47,832 nt of DNA. Source: Streptomyces griseus (GTDB taxonomy: Bacteria > Bdellovibrionota > Bdellovibrionia > Bdellovibrionales > Bdellovibrionaceae). The DNA lies in contig CALQIT020000014.1 of NCBI GenBank assembly GCA_943330705.2, positions 1-47,832 of the forward strand. The letters run 5' to 3'. The translations under genes and the position numbers were made by a program. The notes under the pieces were generated by a model. That model was not told the DNA's origin and did not search any database. It saw only the letters and a program-made list of their open reading frames with translations. Numbering within the stretch: position 1 is the first letter of the stretch; the number at the start of each line of letters is the position of its first letter. Below are positions 25,417 to 34,350 of the stretch, piece by piece.

Positions 25417-25977
25417 TTAGGGCCGATATATTTTTGGGTAAAAAAGCCCAGCTTTCTTTCTATACAGTAAGTATTCACCTTTGAGCGGTGAGTTTTTAAA
25501 CTTCTGTTCCTCTCTAAGTGCTGCCCACAGATAGATTGCGAGCATGCAAGAAAAATTTATCCACAAAACCCAATGATTGAGAACCGCAGCAACGATCAAA
25601 TAGCAAAATAAGTAGCTTGTGTAGAATGGATGGCGAATGTATCGATAAGGCCCCTCCTGCAAAATGAATTTCGGGCTGTCGTTTGAAAAAGCTAGTGTCA
25701 ATTTTTTGGTTGCAACTCTTTTTGCGCACATGAAAAGAACTAAGTCCAGAATTAGCATTATGGAGCCGAAGATCCATTTTTCAGAGTTGGGGTTTGAGCT
25801 ATAATACCAAATAACTATTGAGGACAGCCAAGTAAAAACATTACCTAGTTTTAGTAAGCGATATCCCATTTTTTGGGATGACGAGGACGGGATAAATACT
25901 CCATTTACAGTCCATCCGAAGCTCCAAAAGCAAAAAACTGCAAGAGTAATAAATCCGATGCTAAAATTCATAGTCAT
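25417..25977 (-). CDS. Isoprenylcysteine carboxyl methyltransferase-like membrane methyltransferase
   Basis: 186 residues with about four or five transmembrane helices. The C-terminal catalytic signature G-P-Y-R-Y-I-R-H-P-F-Y-T-S-Y-L and the later R-E-E-Q-K-F-(n)-Y-R-K-K-A are typical of the ICMT/PEMT-like superfamily, which methylates carboxyl or phospholipid head groups with S-adenosylmethionine at the membrane. The start overlaps the PilZ-FeeM stop by four bases, so it is the last gene of the cyclase/PilZ-FeeM/methyltransferase operon. In this setting a lipid-like acyl amino acid is a plausible substrate (inference). Confidence 0.85.
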   Translation of the reverse strand: MTMNFSIGFITLAVFCFWSFGWTVNGVFIPSSSSQKMGYRLLKLGNVFTWLSSIVIWYYSSNPNSEKWIFGSIMLILDLVLFMCAKRVATKKLTLAFSNDSPKFILQEGPYRYIRHPFYTSYLFCYLIVAAVLNHWVLWINFSCMLAIYLWAALREEQKFKNSPLKGEYLLYRKKAGLFYPKIYRP

Positions 25978-27479
25978 TTGGTTTTCCGGGTGGGCGCTTT
26001 GGATTGTAGCATATTATTAATAGGTCGACTTGGTTTTTTTCGTTTTATTCGAATTGACATTGCAAGAAGAGCCAAAGGGTAAAAAAGCCGATAGAATCCT
26101 ATTCTGGTATTTGCAACGTTGTCGAATTGAATAAGTTTATAATCCCCAATATATTTGACGACATCTCGCCAAAGGATATTCCAAGCTAAAGGGGAAACTC
26201 CTTTTCCTACAGCTACCTCGTGAACATCGCATAGGAAAATTGTATGCTTTAGATTGTTCAAATCTTTATGATAAAAGATTAAATTTAGCGAATTAAACCC
26301 AATTCGGAGATAGAGGGGGAGTAACTCGTCAGTGGCGCATCCCAAAATATAGCGGCGGCCAGATTGAGCTACTGTAATTGCAACATATCTTAAGAGCCCG
26401 GAGAGGAGATCTGAACCGCGAAAATCAGGATGTGTGCAAACTCTAGTGATTTCACAGATTTCATCTCTCCGCGGCGCTCTCGAGTCAAATGTTACAAATT
26501 GCTCATGTTCCATCGCATCGTCCATTTCATTGAAAATGAGCCGTGTCGATGCGATGACTTCCCCTTTGTAGACACCAATTATGATTCGCGACCGCGCATC
26601 ATAGATGTCTGCGGTAGAGGCCTCAGCGGCCAATTTTCCAGAAGCAGAATAGGATAGTTGTCGAAGATTTAAAACTTGTTGGTACTCGTCCTTAGTTCGG
26701 ACGTATTTGAACTCAATGCCCTTGGAGATATGCTGTACAATAAGGCCTTCATCTTTTAATTCTTTGATCGAAGATGCTGAGCCGAACTGAAAAACATATT
26801 GCGCAAGAATTTGATGGAAAGTTTTCGATGGATCTGAAAAAGAACATCCAAGGGACAAGAAGTCTTTTCCTGACTTTTCGATCAGCGCAGCATTTTTGAC
26901 CTTAAGTCTAATGTTGACGTTCCCGATTACTGGAAAAGTGATTGTGGTATTCAACTTCATCCCTGGAACAAGAAATTTATTTCGAAGCGATGTTTCAATT
27001 CGACAACCATTCGATGAGACATCAATGAGTTTAAAGAAAATAAAATCATTAAACTTTCCTGGATTTGGTGCAACGCCATTTGGAAGGAATTCGGAAGAAC
27101 AAGACCATCGTTTCGAGGAACGACGTTCGGATCCATCGATCCAATTTTCTTCTTCATTTTGATAGAATCGCACCCCGACGATTGATCTCCGATCGTCCTC
27201 ATAAACTGCGGAGACAATGACGCCGGAATGTGTGGTTTTTTCTTTACCGATAGAAAGCTCGATACCCAAAGAGTCGCCGACCTTAACCTCACCCAAGGCG
27301 GGACTCTTGAGGAATTCAACGCCTAAGGGGCTAATTCTCCACACTCTGGTTTCTTGGAAGGACCCTTGCACTTTCACATAGGCTTTGACTGGTTCACCTG
27401 CTCTGATGTCGGCGGGCGTAATTAACGAATGGATTTGGTCGGTCGAGCTACTCATCTGCTGATCCAAGTTTGTCTTCAC
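25974..27479 (-). CDS. PilZ domain protein fused to a FeeM-type N-acyl amino acid synthase
   Basis: 501 residues. The start GTG 27479 directly follows the cyclase TAA, with GGAGG eight bases upstream inside the cyclase gene. Residues about 25-112 are a YcgR-N/PilZN-like beta domain. Residues about 117-230 are a PilZ domain with both c-di-GMP-binding motifs, R120-x3-R124 and D153-x-S155-x2-G158. Residues about 250-460 are a GNAT-fold domain of the N-acyl amino acid synthase FeeM type (E-I-T-R-V-C-T-H-P-D-F-R-G-S-D-L-L, then the G-C-A-T-D-E-L-L-P-L-Y stretch). FeeM-type enzymes join long-chain acyl-ACP to an amino acid. The C-terminus is basic. c-di-GMP control of acyl transfer is predicted. 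Confidence 0.82.
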   Translation of the reverse strand: MKTNLDQQMSSSTDQIHSLITPADIRAGEPVKAYVKVQGSFQETRVWRISPLGVEFLKSPALGEVKVGDSLGIELSIGKEKTTHSGVIVSAVYEDDRRSIVGVRFYQNEEENWIDGSERRSSKRWSCSSEFLPNGVAPNPGKFNDFIFFKLIDVSSNGCRIETSLRNKFLVPGMKLNTTITFPVIGNVNIRLKVKNAALIEKSGKDFLSLGCSFSDPSKTFHQILAQYVFQFGSASSIKELKDEGLIVQHISKGIEFKYVRTKDEYQQVLNLRQLSYSASGKLAAEASTADIYDARSRIIIGVYKGEVIASTRLIFNEMDDAMEHEQFVTFDSRAPRRDEICEITRVCTHPDFRGSDLLSGLLRYVAITVAQSGRRYILGCATDELLPLYLRIGFNSLNLIFYHKDLNNLKHTIFLCDVHEVAVGKGVSPLAWNILWRDVVKYIGDYKLIQFDNVANTRIGFYRLFYPLALLAMSIRIKRKKPSRPINNMLQSKAPTRKTK

Positions 27480-28874
27480 TTATGCAGCCTCCAGATTGCC
27501 GAGGATATTGTTTATATTTATTGTCACCAAATCATGGGTGAAATAGACCTCTTGCTCGTCATCGAAGTCCCTAATCTGGAGGTCTAACTCCGCCAGATTT
27601 ACTTTAGTTAGTTTAATATTGATTCCTAGTCCGATCAATATCTTTACAAAAGAACTGGATAGGACAAGAGCATCCTCCCCGAGAAGGGCTCGTAGTTTAT
27701 CAGTTTTTGTGAGAATATCTATCCGTGAACATCTATTCACAGGTGCGCCAAGCGCGGTAATCTCGCGTGACGAGTGCAGACCTCCAAGATTTCCGCAGAC
27801 GGCCGCCCCGCAATCTAAGATTACATACCTTGAAATGCGCAACGCCATATCGACGGAGGCGTTATGAAGCCTATTAAACTTAATAATTTCAGTTCCCGCC
27901 ATAAGCGCATTAATTAAATAGGCATGGTCGGAGTTCTGTTGCTCGAAATACGCAAAGACCAAGTCGCCAATCACTCTTGGAATTCCATCAAAATCTTCGA
28001 CTATTGAGGTGCTTGCTTTGATGTTTGGCATGGCGCTTGCTTGAATATTTTTAAGCGCTTTTGTTAGCTGGGTATAGCCTCTGATATCTGAAAAGAGACA
28101 AGCTACTTTCTTTTCTTGTGGGGCAAGTACTTCGTTAATTGCCTGAGTGACAGTATGGCCGCTCGAGAGTAACCGCCGCAGATCTTTGCTTGTCTTTCTA
28201 GGTAGAAAAGCTTTTATTTGGTCTGCAAGCTCCTGCTGCACCTCGAACATTGCTTTTTCAGTTTCAACTTGTCGTTGGGAAATGACAAAGCTATTAATTT
28301 CTTCAAGTCTAATTCTGCCTGCAAGAAATATTACGAAGTATGAGACAATTAGTGATCCGTATATCAAGGTCATTTCTTGATTGGTCGCTATGAACGAGGG
28401 CCATTCGGCGGCTAGCAAGACAGTTAGCATTGCTAACTGAAAAAACGTATTTGTTCGAAATATAAAAACAAAAATAATCGCAATGAAAAAGCCCCACGTT
28501 GGGGAAACCCCTGAATACCAAACAGTTGATCGCGCTTGGGCCCAGCAAGTACCTATCGCGACTAGCCAGTACAAGCAGTCGATTAAGCGCTGTGGAAGTC
28601 GTGATGAAAGTGAAAGAGAAAAAACCGTCATCGAGGCTGCGAATATTCCAAAGCGATAGTAAAACCAAACGTAATCTGAAGTTAGCCCAAGTGGTCCGTC
28701 GACAAAAAAGTAGTGCAAGAGATAACCAAAACCCGAGATGGGCAGTGCGATCCTTATTTGTTTGAGTCTTCTATTGCTGTCGACTTCTTTCCATAGGTCA
28801 CCGAACGACAAACTATTGAGTTGCCAAGATTGGAAAAGAGAATATAGAAATCGATCGAACCATGTTGTATTCAT
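27480..28874 (-). CDS. Membrane class III nucleotide cyclase
   Basis: 464 residues. About six hydrophobic segments lie between residues 40 and 188, followed by a helical linker and the catalytic domain from about 255. Metal Asp263 (F-S-D-I-R-G-Y-T) and Asp304 (I-G-D-L-V-F-A-Y-F) are present, as are the transition-state pair Asn and Arg in V-N-R-C-S-R. The purine-selecting Lys position appears to be Arg (R-V-I-G-D), so ATP versus GTP preference is open. It is the first gene of a three-gene operon and its stop abuts the next start. ATG 28874 has a weak ribosome site. The 257 bases upstream hold no gene and probably the promoter. Confidence 0.88.
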   Translation of the reverse strand: MNTTWFDRFLYSLFQSWQLNSLSFGDLWKEVDSNRRLKQIRIALPISGFGYLLHYFFVDGPLGLTSDYVWFYYRFGIFAASMTVFSLSLSSRLPQRLIDCLYWLVAIGTCWAQARSTVWYSGVSPTWGFFIAIIFVFIFRTNTFFQLAMLTVLLAAEWPSFIATNQEMTLIYGSLIVSYFVIFLAGRIRLEEINSFVISQRQVETEKAMFEVQQELADQIKAFLPRKTSKDLRRLLSSGHTVTQAINEVLAPQEKKVACLFSDIRGYTQLTKALKNIQASAMPNIKASTSIVEDFDGIPRVIGDLVFAYFEQQNSDHAYLINALMAGTEIIKFNRLHNASVDMALRISRYVILDCGAAVCGNLGGLHSSREITALGAPVNRCSRIDILTKTDKLRALLGEDALVLSSSFVKILIGLGINIKLTKVNLAELDLQIRDFDDEQEVYFTHDLVTININNILGNLEAA

Positions 28875-29131
28875 AATGTCTTACTGACTATCGGCGGCGG
28901 AGCGTCTATAGTTGACTAGACAAAAGGTTAGCATTGCCACGACTTGGCAGGTGATCAGGGGAAATCTGAACTATTGACTAGGTGTGAATCTATCGGAGGA
29001 CTGTTCTCCCCCTGTTTTGTGAGTTAAGATACCCCGCAGCTCGAAGTCGTTCCCAAGTGCGACTTTTAAGCTGTTACTTAACAATCCGAAGGATAGTGCC
29101 ATTCATTAGGCGGTTCTGCTCGTTGGTTCTC

Positions 29132-29488
29132 CTACGCGATTTTGTCCTTTGAATCGTAAGCGGGGACAGGCGCGAGGATTCTGGCGATGGCTGCTTGAAT
29201 TTTTGCGTAGTCGAAGGGTTTTGCAAAGAATAGGAATGGGCCTAGGTCTTCGTTGGGTTGGAAAACTGGCAGGTTTCTGCCTGATATAAAGATGATTGGG
29301 GTTTGTATTTTGCGCTGGCGAATCTCGCGTAGGAAATTGATTCCATTTAGAGTTGGCATATTGAGGTCGCTGACAATGAGGCGACTGTAGACTGGGCGGG
29401 ATCTTCGTCGGGACTTGACATTGCCTGTTATGAAGCTGCCGTTGCTGGGTACGAGATCCTCCAGGACTAAGAAAAAGCAAGCTATCAA
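29132..29488 (-). pseudogene. Degenerate response-regulator receiver domain
   Basis: 118 codons from TTG 29488. The C-terminal two thirds are a good receiver: phospho-acceptor Asp41 in V-S-D-L-N-M-P, Ser69 in F-I-S-G and Lys90 in F-A-K-P-F. The N-terminal third is abnormal: F-L-V-L-E-D is followed by only 30 residues before Asp41 instead of about 43, with an Arg-rich stretch, so the alpha1-beta2 region is deleted or frameshifted. Codons overlap the end of the ATPase gene by four bases. Stand-alone function is doubtful. Confidence 0.6.
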
Positions 29489-30687
29489 CTGTCTGTAGAT
29501 TCAACAGCCATGGGGGCGGCGGGCTGGATTTTAAAAATATAGGAAATGGCCTCTTGCCATGGCAGGACAAGAATATGATCACGCTTTTCTGGCATTGGAA
29601 CTTGGCAAGCGCAAATAAATTTTGCAGTCGGGAATGAAGACTTAAAGTGTCTTAAATGCTTTAAGTGTGAATCAAAAATAATTGTTGATGATTTTATTTC
29701 AATTAGAATAATTTCACCATTTGGTTTTTCGACTACCAAATCAATTTCGGCATCATCTTTGGTCCTTAAATAAGAAAAACTGAATTCAGTTTCAAGATAT
29801 GAATTTATTCGTAGGCATTCATTAATGAACCAAGATTCGAATTGCCTGCCGTACTCTGAGGTCTTTGCTATAAGTGTATTTGTTAATTTTTTTTCGATTG
29901 CATTTTTTACTCCTGGATCAAAAAAATAGAATTTTGGGGATTGGGTTTGTACGCGACGAACAGACCTATGGTAAGGCTCAATAAAGCTACCTAGGTGCGT
30001 TTCAACAAGAATTTGATAGTAGTTTTGAATTGTTTTATGTTCGACGCCCGACTGCTTAGCAATCTTTGAATAGTTCAAGGGCTCGCCTTCCATCTGTGCG
30101 GCCAATGGTAAAAACAAACGAAAAGGATCAAGATTTCTAACCAACTGTTCAACAAGAATTTCTTCTTTTATGTATGTATATACGTAAGAATTCAAATACC
30201 TTATCTTTGCCGTTGGGTCTGGAAGCGTATCAAACTCTAATAATTTTGGTAGTGTCCCAAAGCGAAGAGCATTTTCCAAATTAAAATGAGTCTGTAATTC
30301 TAAATGAGTCAGTGGAAACAGTGAAAAAGTGACAGCCCGGCCAGCTAACAAATTAGCTCCCCCTCTTTTTAACTTGCGGGAGCTTGATCCCGTAAGCGCA
30401 AACTTAACTTTATAAGTTTCAATGATATCGTGTACAACATCTAAGAGCTTGGGAACCTTTTGAACTTCATCAATAATGATCCAGCTATCCTTTATCAGTT
30501 GGGCCTGCTGGAAAAGTAAATTCGGATTTAAGGAGTAGCGTTCTTGCTCTGCAGGTTTAAGTAGATTGATATAGAAACCATTTTCAAAAAATGGCTGCGC
30601 TCGCAAAAGGGTCGACTTTCCTGTTCCTCGGGCCCCAAATAAGAAAAAACTTTGTTGTTTCGATAGGTTACATAGTCTGTCTACCAT
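29485..30687 (-). CDS. AAA-type ATPase with DUF4143 nuclease-like domain
   Basis: 400 residues. Walker A G-A-R-G-T-G-K-S-T lies at 18-26, Walker B I-I-I-D-E-V-Q near 70-76, and sensor-like A-L-T-G-S-S-S-R-K-L near 98. The C-terminal DUF4143 part has a PD-(D/E)xK-like pattern, D-D-A-E-I-D-L-V-V-E and I-L-I-E-I-K-S. Such ATPases are common, patchily spread bacterial genes of uncertain role, often thought to be mobile or defence-linked. A winged-helix-like segment lies at about 215-240. The base composition is somewhat more A/T-rich than the neighbours, suggesting acquisition. It stands alone except for the receiver remnant at its 3' end. Confidence 0.9.
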   Translation of the reverse strand: MVDRLCNLSKQQSFFLFGARGTGKSTLLRAQPFFENGFYINLLKPAEQERYSLNPNLLFQQAQLIKDSWIIIDEVQKVPKLLDVVHDIIETYKVKFALTGSSSRKLKRGGANLLAGRAVTFSLFPLTHLELQTHFNLENALRFGTLPKLLEFDTLPDPTAKIRYLNSYVYTYIKEEILVEQLVRNLDPFRLFLPLAAQMEGEPLNYSKIAKQSGVEHKTIQNYYQILVETHLGSFIEPYHRSVRRVQTQSPKFYFFDPGVKNAIEKKLTNTLIAKTSEYGRQFESWFINECLRINSYLETEFSFSYLRTKDDAEIDLVVEKPNGEIILIEIKSSTIIFDSHLKHLRHFKSSFPTAKFICACQVPMPEKRDHILVLPWQEAISYIFKIQPAAPMAVESTDS

Positions 30688-30901
30688 GATACCAATTTTA
30701 ACGCTTTTTTGGTGTTGTAGTCAATTTAAACTTATTAAACCGTCGGAGAACGGCGGGCGAAGGTCCCGTATTGGTTGGGGTAGTCGCAGGATTTTGAAAA
30801 GCGTTTCATACTGGTTCATTCGGAATCGCTAATGATTTACGACAAAATTCGCGGTATCATTTGCCTATGCTTTTGCGATTCAATTTTGAAGGAAATCATT
30901 G

Positions 30902-31984
30902 GTGATCAAATTAAGAAAAGTATCCTCGCTGGTGACGGGTGTGGGTCTCATTGCCCTTGTTTCTGTTTTTCAAAATTGCGATCGAAATATCGACTGTGAC
31001 AGAGCCGGCCTTGCACAAAGTCTTAATCAAAAGAACTACGATGAAATTATTAGCCAAGAGGCCGAGCTTTTAACAAAGTGCCCTGATGACCGCGGGGTGC
31101 AAATAACTATCGCCCATGCTTATCTTGGTTCGGCGGGATTTGAAATGTTCAATATGGCAAGCATTTCGCTTCGTGCGACGGATCTTTTAATCAGTTTAAA
31201 AAATTTGGATAGTTCAGTCCTCTCTGACCCCCCGCGGGTAAAAATGCTGATCTCGGAACTTCAGGCGGTTGCTCCAAAAATGAACGAAGCGCAGCGTGCA
31301 AATCTGAACATTGGCACGCGGAAGCTGGAATTGCTTTATGGGAATGCTGGATCGGCCTCTGATCAAAACAACTTTGAAATTGGCGCTGTCTATTCCTACC
31401 GGGCTTTGGATCAATTGATGCGATTTGTGCTGCATTCAATTAGTATCTATTCCGAAGGGTCTGAGTTGTTATCGACAAAGCATCAGTTACTTTTGCATTT
31501 TGGAAAATTCGGAACAGAGCCCTTTAATATCCTACAAAGTGTTGTCAATCTTATCGAGCGCTTTGCGCATTCATATACAGAAGTGGGTGGCCCGGACGCG
31601 CTGGCTTTAAATGAGCAGATTAAACGTTTAAATATAAAATGGCTTGAAGCGATTCGAACTGTCGACCTTGAAAGAGAAGGCCCAGCCTTTCTGGTTGAAT
31701 TACTAAAAAGCCTGAACGTGACCGTTTTGCCATCGCCAACTCTTTCTGACCAGACTGTGGTGAGCTCGAAGTTTGACCCAGGAAAGAGTCCGCCTTTGGT
31801 TCCCTTGGCGGATGATTTAGTGCAAATTGCTTTAGGGCAGGAGGTTTTAAAAACCTTTGCTTTATTGGTTGCAAAGGAAGACGATAAAAAGGTTCTTTAT
31901 TTACTGCTTGCAAATGTATTTTCAGGAAAACTATCATACGAAAACTTTTCAAAATTGTTACTGGAGTTAACAGCGGCCCAATGA
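30902..31984 (+). CDS. Lipoprotein, helical repeat-like, partner of an outer-membrane barrel
   Basis: 360 residues from GTG 30902, chosen because AAGGA lies eight bases upstream; TTG 30899 is too close. A basic start and hydrophobic core lead to V-F-Q-N-C with lipid Cys26, the same unusual lipobox as the gene at 1-822. The mature part is alpha-helical and TPR-like (A-H-A-Y-L-G-S-A-G-F at about 76), with no named family. The stop overlaps the next ATG by four bases. The pair probably forms an envelope complex, with the lipoprotein on the periplasmic side of the outer membrane (inference). Confidence 0.75.
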   Translation: MIKLRKVSSLVTGVGLIALVSVFQNCDRNIDCDRAGLAQSLNQKNYDEIISQEAELLTKCPDDRGVQITIAHAYLGSAGFEMFNMASISLRATDLLISLKNLDSSVLSDPPRVKMLISELQAVAPKMNEAQRANLNIGTRKLELLYGNAGSASDQNNFEIGAVYSYRALDQLMRFVLHSISIYSEGSELLSTKHQLLLHFGKFGTEPFNILQSVVNLIERFAHSYTEVGGPDALALNEQIKRLNIKWLEAIRTVDLEREGPAFLVELLKSLNVTVLPSPTLSDQTVVSSKFDPGKSPPLVPLADDLVQIALGQEVLKTFALLVAKEDDKKVLYLLLANVFSGKLSYENFSKLLLELTAAQ

Positions 31985-32961
31985 GAATTATTTTTGGCTT
32001 AATTTTAGCGCTCTATTTCGTCAATGCCAATGCAGCCGTCAATGGCATCCAAAGCAAAGAACTATTAATCAGCGAAGCCTATGGGCAGTCTGTTTTTCCG
32101 ATGAAACGATTGCCCCTGCAAACAGGTAAAAAATGGCAAGTTGATTTTAGTTATCGCGCAAATCCAGAACTATTGCCCTTCATGAGGGTAATGACCAACG
32201 GTAGCCAAAGTGAGAAAGTGGCTGAAATTTCTAATTCCTACGATAAAGTTTTTGAAAATCACACCGGTTTAGGCGTTACCTTTGTGCAAAGATCCTATTG
32301 GATATCCATGTCGCACAATTATAGAAATGTATTCTATATTGAAAACCCAGTTTTTTCGACCCTCAATGTGATGTCGGCTGAAGATACCAACCTAGCGGTG
32401 GGATATTTTAAGCGTATCAGCAAGCGCATCCAGTACTACATTCAATGGAATCACCTGATGAGAAAATATACCCACGAGTCCTATGATTCGGGGGATTTTA
32501 TTCATAATGTCGAGGTGAAAAGTTTTAGTAATGTCGACTATAAGTACTTGAGCAATCTTTCGTTTAGCACAGATATTAATATCGAAGTTTCAATGCTCGA
32601 GCTTGGAATATATGCGATTCCACTGACCAACCCCCATGAAAGTTATTGGGTTTCTTCTGTTGCTCTGAAAAGCTTCAATTATTGTAGTCTAGATTTTTCC
32701 TGCAATTTCTTTGTCAGAGGTTACCCCTACTTCGCTGGCCAGTTCGCATCAATTCACTCGTTGATTATGGGTAGTACGTTTTCGATTTCTAGTAAATTTG
32801 ACGTCGCTTTAGCGGTGCAGGAATTGCGCTACCCCGCCGCTGAATTGAAATATCGAACGGCTAGCTGGTCGCTTTCTATTTTTTCTTATGGTCAGTCTTT
32901 GGATGGTCGATCTAAAGCCAGCAATCAGGTCTCGGGCCTAAATCTGGCGTTGGCTTTCTAA
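31981..32961 (+). CDS. Outer-membrane beta-barrel-like protein, unknown
   Basis: 326 residues with a signal peptide (cut after A-N-A, residue 18). Alternating hydrophobic/aromatic strands run throughout and the last residue is Phe in L-N-L-A-L-A-F, as in barrel proteins recognised by the Bam machinery. No specific family is recognised. It is coupled to the lipoprotein gene by ATGA. Only 31 bases separate its end from the convergent opp operon. Confidence 0.7.
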   Translation: MRIIFGLILALYFVNANAAVNGIQSKELLISEAYGQSVFPMKRLPLQTGKKWQVDFSYRANPELLPFMRVMTNGSQSEKVAEISNSYDKVFENHTGLGVTFVQRSYWISMSHNYRNVFYIENPVFSTLNVMSAEDTNLAVGYFKRISKRIQYYIQWNHLMRKYTHESYDSGDFIHNVEVKSFSNVDYKYLSNLSFSTDINIEVSMLELGIYAIPLTNPHESYWVSSVALKSFNYCSLDFSCNFFVRGYPYFAGQFASIHSLIMGSTFSISSKFDVALAVQELRYPAAELKYRTASWSLSIFSYGQSLDGRSKASNQVSGLNLALAF

Positions 32962-32992
32962 TTTGATCCAAGGCAAGCCCTGAATCGTGGAT

Positions 32993-34276
32993 CTACCTGC
33001 GAATGGCTTTTGGGTCGACCGCATCTTGTAGGCCGTCACCGATGTAGTTAAAGCTAATCGTCGTCGCTAAAATTAACAATCCAGGAAGAATTGCAAGAAA
33101 AGGGGCCTGATACATCAAATCTTGTGCATTCATAAGCATATTACCCCAGCTTGGGGTTGGTGGCTGGATACCAAGACCGAGAAAGCTGAGGGCGGCCTCG
33201 AATAAAATGGATTCGCCAACACCCAAAGTTACGCTGACCAAAAGTGGCGCGACCACGTTTGGAAACATATGACGAAAAATAACCGTCAGATCGGTCGCAC
33301 CCAAAGTTTTTGCGGCCAAAATAAATTCCCGCTCGCGGATCGAAAGAATACTTCCCCGCACCAGGCGGGCGGTGGTCATCCATGAAAACAGCAACAAAAT
33401 AAAAACCAACTTGATCATGCTTTCATTTTCGCCGCCAATCCACTGCTTAAAAAGTGGAAGCTTATTCATGTCAACAGCCGCAATTACGATTTGCACCGGG
33501 ACCACGGGCAATGATAGCAAGGAATCGGTGATCCTCATCAAGGCGGTATCGATGATTCCCCCATAATAACCAGCAAAAGACCCGATCAATAATCCGATGA
33601 TGGTGGAGGCCAGCGCCACCAAAATTCCAATACCCATAGAGACCCGGGTACCATAGATTAGGCGAATCAAGACGTCTCGTCCTAGCTCGTCGGTGCCAAA
33701 AACATGTAAAGTTTCAAAGTTTTTAACAATCTTATCTAGCCGCAGGGCTGGCGGAGTTCCAACTTTAATCAGCAGCGCGCGGGCTTCAGCGACCTCGATA
33801 TTTGCCAGACGATGCAGAAGCGGGAATCCATCGTCGGCACCCGGGTTTGCGCCGGCCTCGGCCGCAGAAGAGTTACCAGAAGAGTTACCAGCAGAATTAC
33901 TACCAGAGCCACTCGAGGCAAGATCCTTTTCTATTTGTTTCGCAAGCTCGTCGTTGTTGGCAATGAATTTTGAGATCTGCTCATCGCGCTGATCTTCGGG
34001 CAGTGCGACTGTTGACATTGGCTTTTCGTAGCGTTTGATTGGGTTTTGCAGTTCTGGATCTAGCCCAGAAAGATTTTTAATAACAGGCGCTAGTAAGGCT
34101 ATCGATAGAAATAGTGAAATAATTATGGCCCCAATGACAGCCATTTTATGTTCGATAAATTGCGAGAGCACAATTTTCCACATTGGTTGAACGTGTTCGG
34201 CCGCAGCCAGGTCTTTTGCAAAAGTTTTATTTGCCTCAGTTATTGCATCGTTTTTTTCTGTCACTGGATTCCTCAC
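32993..34276 (-). CDS. oppC: Oligopeptide ABC transporter permease OppC, with large insertion
   Basis: 427 residues from GTG 34276 (AGGAAG five bases upstream). The first helix lies at about 43-66 and the permease core starts at F-G-T-D-E-L-G-R-D (about 193). The transport-permease EAA loop (A-A-K-T-L-G-A-T-D) follows later. OppC proteins are usually about 300 residues. The surplus is a periplasmic insertion at about 75-190 that includes a Ser/Gly/Asn-rich run (121-137) encoded by short repeated triplet blocks near 33866-33905. With OppB it forms the membrane channel for peptide import. It is the last gene of the operon. Confidence 0.93.
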   Translation of the reverse strand: MRNPVTEKNDAITEANKTFAKDLAAAEHVQPMWKIVLSQFIEHKMAVIGAIIISLFLSIALLAPVIKNLSGLDPELQNPIKRYEKPMSTVALPEDQRDEQISKFIANNDELAKQIEKDLASSGSGSNSAGNSSGNSSAAEAGANPGADDGFPLLHRLANIEVAEARALLIKVGTPPALRLDKIVKNFETLHVFGTDELGRDVLIRLIYGTRVSMGIGILVALASTIIGLLIGSFAGYYGGIIDTALMRITDSLLSLPVVPVQIVIAAVDMNKLPLFKQWIGGENESMIKLVFILLLFSWMTTARLVRGSILSIREREFILAAKTLGATDLTVIFRHMFPNVVAPLLVSVTLGVGESILFEAALSFLGLGIQPPTPSWGNMLMNAQDLMYQAPFLAILPGLLILATTISFNYIGDGLQDAVDPKAIRR

Positions 34277-34306
34277 TTTCGCTTCCTGGTGTTTTGCGGC
34301 CCGCGG

Positions 34307-34350
34307 CCTATTGATACGAGATCCGGGGCCTACTGATACGAGATCCGGGG
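34307..34350. repeat. 22-bp tandem duplication at the oppB 3' end
   Basis: 34307-34328 and 34329-34350 differ at one base. The right copy contains the last codons and stop of oppB, and the left copy is a duplicate lying downstream of that stop. It lies in the oppB-oppC gap. Confidence 0.92.
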
